Below are positions 44,672-52,886 of a DNA stretch of 64,000 nt, one piece after another. The DNA lies in NCBI RefSeq assembly GCF_027923405.1, contig NZ_BQYI01000001.1, positions 131,501-195,500 on the forward strand, in the 5' to 3' direction. The stretch is from Paenibacillus sp. YYML68. Lineage in GTDB: Bacteria > Bacillota > Bacilli > Paenibacillales > NBRC-103111. Position 1 is the stretch's first letter, and every line of letters begins with the position of its first letter. The position numbers were made by a program, and so were the translations under genes. Below the pieces are notes generated by a model that searched no databases, was not told the DNA's origin, and was given only the letters and a program-made list of their open reading frames with translations.

Positions 44672-44710
44672 AAAAACGCCCCGGCTCAGCAAGGATGAAC
44701 CGAGGCGTTT
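44672..44710 (-). terminator. Rho-independent terminator after the PI-PLC gene
   Basis: In the minus-strand RNA, AAACGCCUCGGUUCA pairs with UGAGCCGGGGCGUUU (two wobbles), followed by a U-rich tail. It closes the phosphodiester-scavenging operon before gntR. Confidence 0.83.
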
Positions 44711-44721
44711 CTTCATTAGAT

Positions 44722-45627
44722 CTAGAAGTTGGTAGCTATTATTTTTGAAGCGTGCTCACTCGTAATGAAATCCATAACAGAGACTCCGAACCGACCTCGA
44801 GTGTTGGTGGTGAAGAAGCTGCTTACTTTAGGATTCATGTAATCCTTCGTCTCACGGATGTTCGGGATACCGAATAATCCTGGCTTATATCCACTCGTGT
44901 AATTGAGATACAGCCACGACGTATTTTGCGTTTTCGCTTCATTATACATACTCTGAATATCGTTCCACTTCTTGCTGTTATCCGATACCTTGTAATAGTC
45001 CTGAATTTTTAGATTTGCGCTATTTTGAATCGTGAACGTTGTGTTTTCTTTCCATGCTGTAGCGTCAATGCCTTTAGGAAGCTGGGCAGCAGGGAACCTC
45101 CGCAGCAGCACAATTTTCCCTCTAGCTTCTCCAAGAGTCGGAATTTTGTTGGTCAGCAGCCACTTGCTCGGATTTTTGGCCACATACCAGTTGAACGTGT
45201 CCTCGTAGGAGCGTGTATTATCGGCAGCCGTATGCTCCTCCTTCATGCTCATGATCACCGTTTCCGTTGGATTACTGTTCAAGAACGAGATGACCGTGCT
45301 GAGCACGTTGTCGAAGTTCTGCTTCTGATATACCGCGCCGTGATGGATCTCGAATGTGTTTTTGTAATGTCTCGTCCGAATGTCCAGGTATCTGACGCCG
45401 ATGGACAGCTGCTGTGCGATGGTGAGGTCTTGCGTTTTAGCCGTTCCATAGACCGGCTCGTGTAGCGCTCCGGAATCATGCGTACCTGGAATCGACAGGG
45501 CGGATAGTGACGTACTATTCCCTAATGACCCCATCCAATTGTTGCTGCTATAAGCGAACGTTGTACCTGACAAAGATGTGACGAACGTCGCTATAATGGT
45601 CATCAGCAAAGCTATCTTTTTCAACAA
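44722..45627 (-). CDS. Secreted phosphatidylinositol-specific phospholipase C
   Basis: The enzyme cleaves phosphatidylinositol (and GPI-type lipids) to diacylglycerol and inositol 1,2-cyclic phosphate outside the cell. The product (about 301 residues) has a signal peptide (IALLMTIIATFVTSLSGTTF). The catalytic pattern is intact: IPGTHDSGA (His 50), GVRYLDIRTR (Arg 84) and EIHHGAVYQ (His 95-96). The C-terminal half contains SWLYLNYTSGYKPGLFGIPN. The start is probably a TTG at 45627 after AGGGTGG, though a GTG at 45639 is possible. It is the last gene of the operon with the ABC transporter, suggesting that its products are taken up. Confidence 0.9.
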   Translation of the reverse strand: MLKKIALLMTIIATFVTSLSGTTFAYSSNNWMGSLGNSTSLSALSIPGTHDSGALHEPVYGTAKTQDLTIAQQLSIGVRYLDIRTRHYKNTFEIHHGAVYQKQNFDNVLSTVISFLNSNPTETVIMSMKEEHTAADNTRSYEDTFNWYVAKNPSKWLLTNKIPTLGEARGKIVLLRRFPAAQLPKGIDATAWKENTTFTIQNSANLKIQDYYKVSDNSKKWNDIQSMYNEAKTQNTSWLYLNYTSGYKPGLFGIPNIRETKDYMNPKVSSFFTTNTRGRFGVSVMDFITSEHASKIIATNF

Positions 45628-45690
45628 CTTGAATACCACCCTTCACTCGGTAAATTTCTTGTTCAGTAATTACTCTAGAGTCCTGACTGA

Positions 45691-47094
45691 CTACTTCTTC
45701 TGACTCTCAACCCACTGGGTTGCCTTCTCTTGCGCCTTCTTCAATCCTTCTTCCGCCGGCATTTCACCTAACAGAATGCGCTGCACGTGCTCGGACAAGA
45801 TGTAACGAGGCTGACCGGAACGGTACGGATAACGCGGAGCCCATAGCTGGCTCATCTGCTTCAGAATAATGTCCATCTGAGGCAATGCCTTGACACTATC
45901 CCAGCTTGCCGCCTTCTTGATGACAGGCATGCTCTGCGAACGGTGCTCCTGCCACAGATACTCTTGGAAGAACTCGCTGCCGCTGAACTTTAACCATTCC
46001 CAAGCCAATTCCTTGCTCTTGCTGTTCTTACCGATGGCGAACGGACTTCCAGCGAACATGCCGCCCATCCCATTCTTCGGATTTTTGAAGAGCAGCGCCG
46101 CCTGATAGCGGTCCTGCGTGCCGAACGTGTCTATAGCGTTAATGAAGCCCGGAGCCGACCGCAGATGAATGGCAATGTTATTGTTCTTCATTAGAAAGTT
46201 CTCGGAGCCCTGATTAACCAGCACGCCCTCTGGCGCATATTTCTTCGCTTCCTTCAGCAATTGTACCGACTCGAGCATCGTTGGGGTGTCAAACTCTAGC
46301 TTCATATCCTTCCACAAAAACCCGCTTCCCCACTGTCCGCCCTTCGATTCGTTAATGTTCATTACGGTGTCAGCCGCGTCGTTACCATTGAAGGTTAGGC
46401 CATAGTTTGGTTCGCCGGACTTCGGGTTTTTACCGGTCATCTTAGCCGCCTTCTCTAACACCTCTTCCATCGTTGGCGCTTCGGACAAGTACGGTACGCC
46501 CCACTCATCGAAGAGCTGCTTGTCATACACGATCAGTCGAGCATCTCCAATGAACGGCAGGCCGTAAATTTCGGGCTTCTGGTCACTAGGCCCCATCGCT
46601 CTCCAGCCGTCTACCTGACCATTCAAATAAATACTCGTATCGAAGCTGTCCTTATCGATGTACGACTGTAGCGGCTCCAGCAAGCCTTGCTCCGCAAAGG
46701 TCGCAATGCCCGGCACTTGATACACGTCTGCTGCACCGGATTGGAGCATCGTTTGTGTTTTCTCGTTGTAATTATCCCAGCCCATTAATACGAATTCGAC
46801 CTTCGTGTTCGGATAACGCTTTTCGAATTCCGCCTTCAGCACCTTCAGACCTTTGCTCTTCTTGCCTGTAACAGGGTCGGTCTTGTCGTCAATAGAGAAA
46901 TCACCGATCATCTGCACCTTAAGCGTTCCGGACAGTCCGTTGTTCGTGCTCGCATCGGACGTCTTCTCCTTCGCTGCTTCGCTTACAGCCGTAGAAGGGG
47001 GTGTATTGGTGCTGCACGCGCTGAGTGCGATGGATGGCAGCAAGAGTAGCATCATGGCCTGAATACCGTATCGCTTTGATTTTTGTGTAAACAT
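45691..47094 (-). CDS. ABC transporter solute-binding lipoprotein
   Basis: A 467-residue family-1 (MalE/UgpB-like) binding protein. The signal peptide ends in the lipobox LSAC (Cys 27), so it is a membrane-anchored lipoprotein. It contains the LKVLKAEFEKRYPNTKVEF segment near the N terminus, YGLPFIGDARLIVYDKQLFD in the centre, and GMGGMFAGSPFAIGKNSKSK, typical of carbohydrate or glycerophosphodiester binders. The ATG at 47094 follows GGAGGG. It sits between the two permease genes and the PI-PLC. Its ligand cannot be read from sequence. Confidence 0.9.
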   Translation of the reverse strand: MFTQKSKRYGIQAMMLLLLPSIALSACSTNTPPSTAVSEAAKEKTSDASTNNGLSGTLKVQMIGDFSIDDKTDPVTGKKSKGLKVLKAEFEKRYPNTKVEFVLMGWDNYNEKTQTMLQSGAADVYQVPGIATFAEQGLLEPLQSYIDKDSFDTSIYLNGQVDGWRAMGPSDQKPEIYGLPFIGDARLIVYDKQLFDEWGVPYLSEAPTMEEVLEKAAKMTGKNPKSGEPNYGLTFNGNDAADTVMNINESKGGQWGSGFLWKDMKLEFDTPTMLESVQLLKEAKKYAPEGVLVNQGSENFLMKNNNIAIHLRSAPGFINAIDTFGTQDRYQAALLFKNPKNGMGGMFAGSPFAIGKNSKSKELAWEWLKFSGSEFFQEYLWQEHRSQSMPVIKKAASWDSVKALPQMDIILKQMSQLWAPRYPYRSGQPRYILSEHVQRILLGEMPAEEGLKKAQEKATQWVESQKK

Positions 47095-47213
47095 GGAATT
47101 CCCTCCGTCATTCGTTATCATTTTTTATTTGCCAACAATCCTGGTATCTATGGTGACTGACTCGTTCCGAGAAGCCTCGATATGTTCCTGTACTCACTCC
47201 TCCTTACTGTCGA

Positions 47214-48059
47214 TCACTCTCCCTTCAAGCCGCTCAGTGCGACGCTGCGAATTATGTATTTTTGGAAAAACAGGAACACCAATAATATTGGAAGAATACT
47301 CGTAGTAGCCAGTCCCATCGTAATGCCAGCGAGTCTTGCACCGTTCTCCGCGGAGAAGTTGGATAAAAATAGCGGCACAGTTCTTAAGTCCTGATCATTA
47401 ATGACAACAAGCGGCCATATAAATGAATTCCAGCTATCCTGAAACGCTAGAATGGCAATCGTGGCCGTAATGGGACCTGTCAGCGGAACGAAGATATGAA
47501 AGAATGTCTTAAATTCACCGGCACCGTCCATCTTGGCCGATTCCCGCAATCCTTCAGGAAGCTGGTCGAAAAACTGCTTCGCAAGCACAAGGCCAAGCGC
47601 ATTGATGATGGATGGAACAATCAGCGGATATTTCGTATTGATAAGCCCCAGATCGTTAAACATCGTGAACATCGGGATGAGTCTAGTCTCGAACGGAATC
47701 ATCAATGTAGCCAGCACTATAAAGTACAGCAGACGCTTGCCCCTGAAGCTTCCCCGAGAAAAGGCATAGCCTCCAAGCAAGGCCGATGCAACGCTTAGGG
47801 CGACGCTGAAGAAGGCAATGACGCTCGAATTCCAATAAGCAAGCAGCAGGGCGTTATTCTCGAACACCAGCTCATAGTTGAACCATGAGAACTGCTCGGG
47901 AATGAGACGAGGTGGAAAGGGCAGCGCAACGTTCGCCGTTCGCTCCAGACTAACGCTGATCATCCAGAGGAACGGATAAATCATCAATAATCCGATGACG
48001 GAGAGCAGCACCGTAATGAAGGTGTTCGTCATTTTCGTTCGATAGGTCATGCTTTGCAC
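47214..48059 (-). CDS. ABC transporter permease (MalG/UgpE type)
   Basis: The 281-residue product has six predicted membrane helices and the family EAA loop (LPEGLRESAKMDGAGEFKTF, about 175-194) that docks the ATPase. The N terminus with TYRTKMTNTFITVLLSVIG and LMIYPFLWMISVSL is typical of MalG-type inner-membrane subunits. It lies 15 nt downstream of the other permease, as partner subunits usually do. No ATPase gene is present in this operon; a shared MsmX/UgpC-type ATPase is likely used. Confidence 0.92.
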   Translation of the reverse strand: MQSMTYRTKMTNTFITVLLSVIGLLMIYPFLWMISVSLERTANVALPFPPRLIPEQFSWFNYELVFENNALLLAYWNSSVIAFFSVALSVASALLGGYAFSRGSFRGKRLLYFIVLATLMIPFETRLIPMFTMFNDLGLINTKYPLIVPSIINALGLVLAKQFFDQLPEGLRESAKMDGAGEFKTFFHIFVPLTGPITATIAILAFQDSWNSFIWPLVVINDQDLRTVPLFLSNFSAENGARLAGITMGLATTSILPILLVFLFFQKYIIRSVALSGLKGE

Positions 48060-48074
48060 TTGGGGTCACCGCCT

Positions 48075-49007
48075 TTACATTTTCATTCTTAACAGCTTCG
48101 TATTCAGATAGGTGAACAAGAGGATCACAACAAACAGGATATAGGCAGCCGCCGACGCGATGCCGTATTCGTTGCCGCCGAAGCCGCGCTCGAATATGAA
48201 GCCTACAACGGTATGCAACGCTCTGGCAGGGCTGCCTTGTAAGCCGCCCAGCATGTACACATCAGCGAAGCGCTGAAGACCTCCGATCCACCCGAGCACG
48301 AGAAGCACGGTCAGACTGCCGATCATGTTAGGCACCGTTATGAACCACCATTGCTGTAGCCGTGAAGCGCCATCAATGGATGATGCCTCGTAATATTCGA
48401 TCGGGATCGCCTGCAGATTGGCTAGATTAATAATGATGACGAAGCCAAGCCAGTGCCAGACCGATAAGATCACCGCTCCCCACTTGGCAGATACCGGCTG
48501 CGAGAGCCATACGACCTTCTCGAAGCCGAGCTGCTGCATCGCATAGTTCAACGGCCCATCGGGGTGAAGAATAGCGAGAAACACCGTCGCTGCGGCCACC
48601 ATAGAGGTCGCATTAGGGATATAGAACAGCACCTTGAAGAAGTTGGAGCCTCTGCGCAAGCTATTAATGAAGCATGCAATCAGGAATCCCAGAGGAATGG
48701 CAATTAGAAGCTGAAGACTCGTAATATACACGGTGTTATACACCGAATACCAGAACGTCTCTGATGTGAGCACCTCCGTATAGTTGTCTGCTCCCACATA
48801 ACGCTCCTCCACCCCTCTTGTGAAGCTGAGACGCAGTGATTCAATTAGCGGGTAAATCGTAAATAGCACAATACCTAACAATGTGGGGAGTAAAAACCAA
48901 TACCATATCGTACTGGACTCCCGATTCGATAAAGCTCGCCTTCTTGCAGGCACCTCAGCCCGATGCTTGCTTGCGCTAACGATCGCCATATGTTTCGGAC
49001 GACCCAT
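48075..49007 (-). CDS. ABC transporter permease (MalF/UgpA type)
   Basis: The 310-residue product has a polar N-terminal leader, about six membrane helices and the EAA loop IPIEYYEASSIDGASRLQQW (about 215-234). The ATG at 49007 follows GGAGGGAGG and removes 41 residues of an implausible upstream frame. It pairs with the MalG-type gene immediately downstream. The sequence YPLIESLRLSFTRG after the first helix is a family hallmark. Confidence 0.92.
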   Translation of the reverse strand: MGRPKHMAIVSASKHRAEVPARRRALSNRESSTIWYWFLLPTLLGIVLFTIYPLIESLRLSFTRGVEERYVGADNYTEVLTSETFWYSVYNTVYITSLQLLIAIPLGFLIACFINSLRRGSNFFKVLFYIPNATSMVAAATVFLAILHPDGPLNYAMQQLGFEKVVWLSQPVSAKWGAVILSVWHWLGFVIIINLANLQAIPIEYYEASSIDGASRLQQWWFITVPNMIGSLTVLLVLGWIGGLQRFADVYMLGGLQGSPARALHTVVGFIFERGFGGNEYGIASAAAYILFVVILLFTYLNTKLLRMKM

Positions 49008-49083
49008 TGGCCGTCCTCCCTCCTTCGTTCGCTTGTCTATTCCTTCAGCTTCCTGCACGTATGTAGTTCTCGAACCATGAGCT

Positions 49084-49776
49084 CTAGGCCAACCACCGTT
49101 GTCGCAGCTCCAGGCAGAGCGTGAGATCATATACAGAGATGGCGTCGACGCCCATTTCGATATAATGCTGTATAAGAGCTTCGTTATTCGGCAGTGTAAA
49201 GATCCACACCATCAAGCCATACTCTCGCGCGTAGTAGATCAGCCAGCTGCGGCATGCTTCGTAATGGACATTCACCCCGCTGAAGCCTGACTGCTTCGCA
49301 TGCTCACAATAACGTTGAGCAATCGCCTTATACGACTCATCCGGCAAGTCTGGGTCGATACGTGGTACATTCCACACAACATGCTTCGCATGCTCACTTC
49401 GAGCGATATGGTCGGTCAATCCGGTGAAATATACCTGGTTCCAAGCATTCCACGCTGTTAGGACTTGAGCTGCTGCCTCGTAAGCCTCCTTCGTCTTCAA
49501 ATCGAGGTTAAACGCGATCGGCTTCCCTCTCAGCAGCTGCATGACCGTCTCTAGCTTGACAATCGGCTCGTGTCCGGCAGCTGTCCATTCGTCGTAGGTA
49601 TAGTTCCTCAGATCCGGCTCATCGTCATGATATAAGACAGCTATGCCGTCCTTCGTCGATCGAACGTCTACCTCCAGCACATCGGCGCCAGCCTTGTAGC
49701 CAGCTATACATGATTCTATTGAGTTATAGGGCGTATTCTCACAGCCCGTATGTGCAATGATGCGGCAATGCTTCAT
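49084..49776 (-). CDS. Glycerophosphodiester phosphodiesterase family protein (variant active site)
   Basis: GDPD enzymes split glycerophosphodiesters into glycerol-3-phosphate and an alcohol. The 230-residue product has a TIM-barrel pattern with His 9, Glu 35 and Asp 37 (VLEVDVRSTKDG) and His 50 (VLYHDD). However, the usual HRG motif reads HTG (Thr 10 in place of Arg), and PENT is replaced by PYNS, so activity or specificity may differ. It is cytosolic (no signal peptide). It lies 6 nt downstream of the PHP gene and upstream of the permeases, which supports a role in degrading imported phosphodiesters. Confidence 0.85.
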   Translation of the reverse strand: MKHCRIIAHTGCENTPYNSIESCIAGYKAGADVLEVDVRSTKDGIAVLYHDDEPDLRNYTYDEWTAAGHEPIVKLETVMQLLRGKPIAFNLDLKTKEAYEAAAQVLTAWNAWNQVYFTGLTDHIARSEHAKHVVWNVPRIDPDLPDESYKAIAQRYCEHAKQSGFSGVNVHYEACRSWLIYYAREYGLMVWIFTLPNNEALIQHYIEMGVDAISVYDLTLCLELRQRWLA

Positions 49777-49781
49777 TTCGA

Positions 49782-50807
49782 TTACAGCTCCTTGTAAAAT
49801 TTAACCTTGCTTGTGAAGTAGATCGGGTTCGTCAACGCAACTGTCGTCAGACCTCCGTATAATACGCCCACGGCCTTTATTCTCAGCCAGCGGAGTCCTT
49901 CGATCGGAATGTCCGGCTCGTGAACCGTCTGTCCCTCCATCCAAGGTACATTCAACACGTCGCCTCGATTGGATTCGGCAATGATTCTTGTAACTTGCAT
50001 ATGCTCACTGTTCCGACTCGGGATCTCTGAGAATTGCAGCTGTATGCTAAGGGATAGTGTATTCACCTTCGCCTCCACCCCAGTCATGTCGATACAATCC
50101 CCGAGCATATAAGTGCGATTGTCCACCTGTGCCTCGACATGCAGCAGCGGCCCTATGCTCATGAAGCAGCGCCCACGTTGTATCGCTTGTACAACCTGAC
50201 CCGTACAGTAACGGTCCACCCTCTCCTCGAGTCCGATGTACGTGAAGGCCGGTATTCCCACTACGGAGTCGGAATGATGCCAGTCGCGCCCTGCAGTCGC
50301 TGTGATGCGGTAGCCCTCATTGAGAAGGCTTGTCCACTGCTGTAGCGCTAATTGATTGTAGCTTGTGTAAGACGGCGTCATGCCGTGCCACACCTCGATG
50401 TAATCGATATCCTCCCAGTCCTTGACCTCATACTCCCAATGACAGCCTGTGCAGATTGGGCTGCCCATCGTGTACGGATGAGCGATTCCTACAATTCCTC
50501 CAGCTCGATGAACTCGTTCAATCCCGACGTGAATGTCATGGATTCCAAGATCTCTCCATTCGCAATACGGCGCCCCTAGCGTCAGCATGTGACCGTAGAA
50601 CGTCGTCCATTCCAATCCCTGAATAATCGCAATTCCCGTTTCGTCCTGAATACGCTTAGCTTCGGCTAAGCCTGACACTGTATTGTGATCCGTTAACGCA
50701 ATGCCCTCTAGACCGAGCTTCTTCGCTTCCAAGCACATCTCTAGAAGTGTATGTCTGCCGTCACTATGAGGAGTATGCGTGTGCAGCTCAAAGGGAATCC
50801 AGTTCAT
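49782..50807 (-). CDS. CehA/McbA-type PHP metallo-phosphoesterase
   Basis: The 341-residue cytosolic protein has the PHP metal-binding set near the N terminus: ELHTHTPHSDG (His 9, His 11, Asp 16) and ALTDHNT (Asp 40, His 41), then GLEWTTFYGHMLTLG, GIVGIAHPYT and TATAGRDWHHSD (metal ligands of the third site). This matches the CehA/McbA family of phosphoesterases. The C-terminal about 90 residues are beta-rich. The ATG at 50807 overlaps the stop of the preceding gene (ATGA), so the two are coupled. It probably hydrolyses a phosphomonoester or phosphodiester within the operon's pathway. Confidence 0.87.
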   Translation of the reverse strand: MNWIPFELHTHTPHSDGRHTLLEMCLEAKKLGLEGIALTDHNTVSGLAEAKRIQDETGIAIIQGLEWTTFYGHMLTLGAPYCEWRDLGIHDIHVGIERVHRAGGIVGIAHPYTMGSPICTGCHWEYEVKDWEDIDYIEVWHGMTPSYTSYNQLALQQWTSLLNEGYRITATAGRDWHHSDSVVGIPAFTYIGLEERVDRYCTGQVVQAIQRGRCFMSIGPLLHVEAQVDNRTYMLGDCIDMTGVEAKVNTLSLSIQLQFSEIPSRNSEHMQVTRIIAESNRGDVLNVPWMEGQTVHEPDIPIEGLRWLRIKAVGVLYGGLTTVALTNPIYFTSKVKFYKEL

Positions 50808-51271
50808 ACAGAGCCCTCCCCGTTCTTCACCGTTAAGGTATAGGAGCATTCAGGAGTGACGACACAATGTACACTGATGGTGACCTTCCATACTCCTTGC
50901 GGCATTGGTCCTGCAATGAAGCCGGGCGAGGCTGCTTCTTCGCAGACCAGATGCTTCTGCTCGGGCGTATGTCTATGAGCAGAGCCGCGAAAGCGCGCAG
51001 GGTCATCCAGCGACAGCGTTAACAGGTTCTGAAGTGGCATGAACTTCGCCCATTCCCGCTTCTGCTGCTCTGCGACTGCCGGAGCGGCATACTTATCGAT
51101 CGCTTCTAGAATGAGTGCGCGTGACGTCTCCTGATCGTCCAGATGCTTGGGCGTGTACTTAAATTGAAGCTCAAGCGATGAGGCCGGCTCTTCCAGAACA
51201 AATGAATACGTAATGTGTGTCTTCGATTGAGAAGGAGTTACAATTCCTTCCACAGCTAGTAGCTGACTCAT
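50804..51271 (-). CDS. Unknown protein coupled to the CehA-type gene
   Basis: This 155-residue protein shows no recognized domain. It looks all-beta: ITYSFVLEEPASSLELQFKY near the N terminus, and a C-terminal KVTISVHCVVTPECSYTLTV with two cysteines. It has no signal peptide or membrane helix. Its stop overlaps the start of the CehA-type gene (ATGA), so it is probably a partner or accessory domain. Fused beta-sandwich domains accompany PHP proteins of this family elsewhere. It is the first gene of the operon. Confidence 0.7.
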   Translation of the reverse strand: MSQLLAVEGIVTPSQSKTHITYSFVLEEPASSLELQFKYTPKHLDDQETSRALILEAIDKYAAPAVAEQQKREWAKFMPLQNLLTLSLDDPARFRGSAHRHTPEQKHLVCEEAASPGFIAGPMPQGVWKVTISVHCVVTPECSYTLTVKNGEGSV

Positions 51272-51381
51272 GGTTGCGTTCCACCTTTTGTTTAAAAATA
51301 AATCATTGCTTTGAATAAATATTTAATGTCTAGGTTTCTATAGGATTTTTAGTTGAATTTAGTGTGTTTTTACACTTATTC

Positions 51382-51402
51382 ATTATAGATGTATAGACAT
51401 CT
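51382..51402 (-). promoter_or_regulatory. Promoter -10 and GntR-type operator of the scavenging operon
   Basis: On the minus strand, AGATGTCTATACATCT (51387-51402) is a dyad with 6-bp arms. Its centre contains GTCTATAC, the GTnTAnAC core recognized by HutC-subfamily GntR regulators. It abuts a perfect TATAAT -10 box (51382-51387); the -35 is weak. The operon's first ATG is about 110 nt downstream. A repressor bound here would block transcription; the adjacent gntR gene is the obvious candidate. Confidence 0.65.
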
Positions 51403-51463
51403 TGTGATTAGACTAACAAGATTATGTTTTTGGAGTGTCATCGTCATATGAGTTTTTTGTAAA

Positions 51464-51513
51464 TAAAAAAACCCGCAGCCCTCAGAATGCTTCGCATTCG
51501 AGGAGCTGCGGGT
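51464..51513 (-). terminator. Terminator hairpin A (duplicate of the nuoN terminator)
   Basis: ACCCGCAGC...GCTGCGGGT forms a long stem with an apical AATGC-TTC-GCATT, followed on the minus strand by seven Ts. The 43-nt hairpin is identical to the one after nuoN (52825-52867) except for the three loop bases. It lies downstream of a nuoN-like fragment. Confidence 0.85.
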
Positions 51514-51553
51514 ACACGACGAGCACGACGACACCGACTGCGCACAGCCACAT
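51482..51553 (-). pseudogene. Fragment of a nuoN 3' end fused to a terminator
   Basis: The minus strand from 51553 encodes MWLCAVGVVVLVVYPQLL, which aligns with the C-terminal MWLCAIGGVALGLYPQGIL of the intact nuoN 1.3 kb away; the first 14 bases are identical. The frame then runs into terminator hairpin A and stops. The remaining C-terminal codons of nuoN are missing. The junction falls on the shared bases CCGCA, suggesting a deletion between short repeats. It is non-functional as a gene. Confidence 0.7.
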
Positions 51554-51656
51554 GACGTTGATATGTTCCACTACTTTATCAGAGTAGACATATTAATTAG
51601 AAATAAAAGAAAGAGCCTACTTCCTTACACAATTAAGAATTTAATACTTATTTTGT

Positions 51657-51686
51657 TTGGACAACTTTACCTTTTTGTTGTAATTT
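51657..51686 (+). promoter_or_regulatory. Possible promoter of the FN3 protein gene
   Basis: TTGGAC (51657-51662) with TAATTT (51681-51686) 18 nt away, in AT-rich sequence about 45 nt before the start. It is the only plus-strand transcription signal I see that could serve this gene. Confidence 0.35.
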
Positions 51687-51730
51687 ATTGAATGTAATCA
51701 ATGAAAATACCATCTAAGGGAGAGATTAGT

Positions 51731-52795
51731 TTGAGAAAGACAGCCTTTACTTTTATTTTTACAATGATCTTATTTATGCTTTCGATTTCAGCAGCTCTTG
51801 CATCTAACACAAGTATTACACTCTCAACTAATGCTAATAATGGAGTATCTCAGAACTTGTTCACAGCGTCGCATAAGGTCCAGTTTAATAAAGATATCAG
51901 CATTTCATCAATTGATTATTTCCAAGGATACAATTACAATGCTACAAACACATTTGTAATGAAAATCTATAAACATTCAGATAAGGCATTATTAGCTACA
52001 AGTAACTCTCAGGCTATTCCATATGGCCAAACAGGTACATTTACTTTCCCATCTTCAGTTGTTCTGAAGTCCGATGAACTATACATCGTTGCCATCGTTG
52101 GTAAAGGCATTGCCCTTCATTCGGCTACCCTGCCGCAATATTATACCTCCACTGATGGTACAGCAGAAGTTCAAGTGCTTGGTTTTGAGTGGGCTTCCGG
52201 GGAAGTGACGCCTGGTAACCCAGCACATACAGGGTACGTTCTACCTATTACTTTACATGTCAGTCCGGTCTCTCAAGCACCAAGTGCACCTAGCAACTTA
52301 ACAGCTACTGCTGATCAACAAAAAGTCGATCTTGCTTGGACAGAGTCTCCTAACGCTTTAGCTTACAATGTCAAACGTTCAACAACAGCAGGTGGTCCTT
52401 ACACGGTAATCGCTTCGAATGTAACTGGAACAACATACTCGGATACTGCGGTAAGCAACGGTACGACGTACTACTACGTAGTGTCAGCCGTTAATGCTGA
52501 TGGCGAGAGCGGAAATTCCAATGAAGCAGAAGCTGCTCCACTCGCACCTGTAATAAAAAATCGTGCTTTACTTGTCATCACTTTAGTCAGTGGACTGCAA
52601 AAAGAATATGACTTATCGATGACCGAAGCGAATCAATTCATAGCTTGGTACAATGACCGTGCCGATGGAGCAGGACAAGAAGTCTATACCATCAGTAAAA
52701 ATTACAACCGTGCTTCATTCCTGAGCCGTAAAGATTATATAGCCTTCAATAAAATCGAAATGTTCGAAATCAATGAGTATCAAGTTAATCCGTAG
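51731..52795 (+). CDS. Secreted DUF4082-like / fibronectin type III protein
   Basis: The only convincing plus-strand gene in the window. The 354-residue product has a signal peptide (RKTAFTFIFTMILFMLSISA). An N-terminal beta domain (about 25-175) resembles DUF4082 modules, followed by one FN3 domain (about 180-275: PSNLTATADQQKVDLAWTES and YYYVVSAVNADGESGNSNEA). A C-terminal module of about 80 residues (SMTEANQFIAWYNDRADGAG) recurs in secreted Paenibacillus proteins. The start is a TTG at 51731 after AAGGGAGAG; an upstream in-frame ATG (51701) is less likely. The gene is more AT-rich than its neighbours and opposes them, which suggests later acquisition. Function unknown, probably surface binding. 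Confidence 0.8.
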   Translation: MRKTAFTFIFTMILFMLSISAALASNTSITLSTNANNGVSQNLFTASHKVQFNKDISISSIDYFQGYNYNATNTFVMKIYKHSDKALLATSNSQAIPYGQTGTFTFPSSVVLKSDELYIVAIVGKGIALHSATLPQYYTSTDGTAEVQVLGFEWASGEVTPGNPAHTGYVLPITLHVSPVSQAPSAPSNLTATADQQKVDLAWTESPNALAYNVKRSTTAGGPYTVIASNVTGTTYSDTAVSNGTTYYYVVSAVNADGESGNSNEAEAAPLAPVIKNRALLVITLVSGLQKEYDLSMTEANQFIAWYNDRADGAGQEVYTISKNYNRASFLSRKDYIAFNKIEMFEINEYQVNP

Positions 52796-52822
52796 CACGC
52801 TTTAGTCACCGAGAAAACCCAA

Positions 52823-52870
52823 AAACCCGCAGCCCTCAGAATGCATGGCATTCGAGGAGCTGCGGGTTTT
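52823..52870. terminator. Bidirectional terminator B between the FN3 gene and nuoN
   Basis: AAACCCGCAGC...GCTGCGGGTTT forms a long stem with AATGC-ATG-GCATT at its tip and U-rich runs on both sides, so it can end both the plus-strand FN3 transcript and the nuo operon. It is the near-identical partner of hairpin A at 51464-51513. Confidence 0.85.
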
Positions 52871-52886
52871 CTTTCACTTCTAACTT

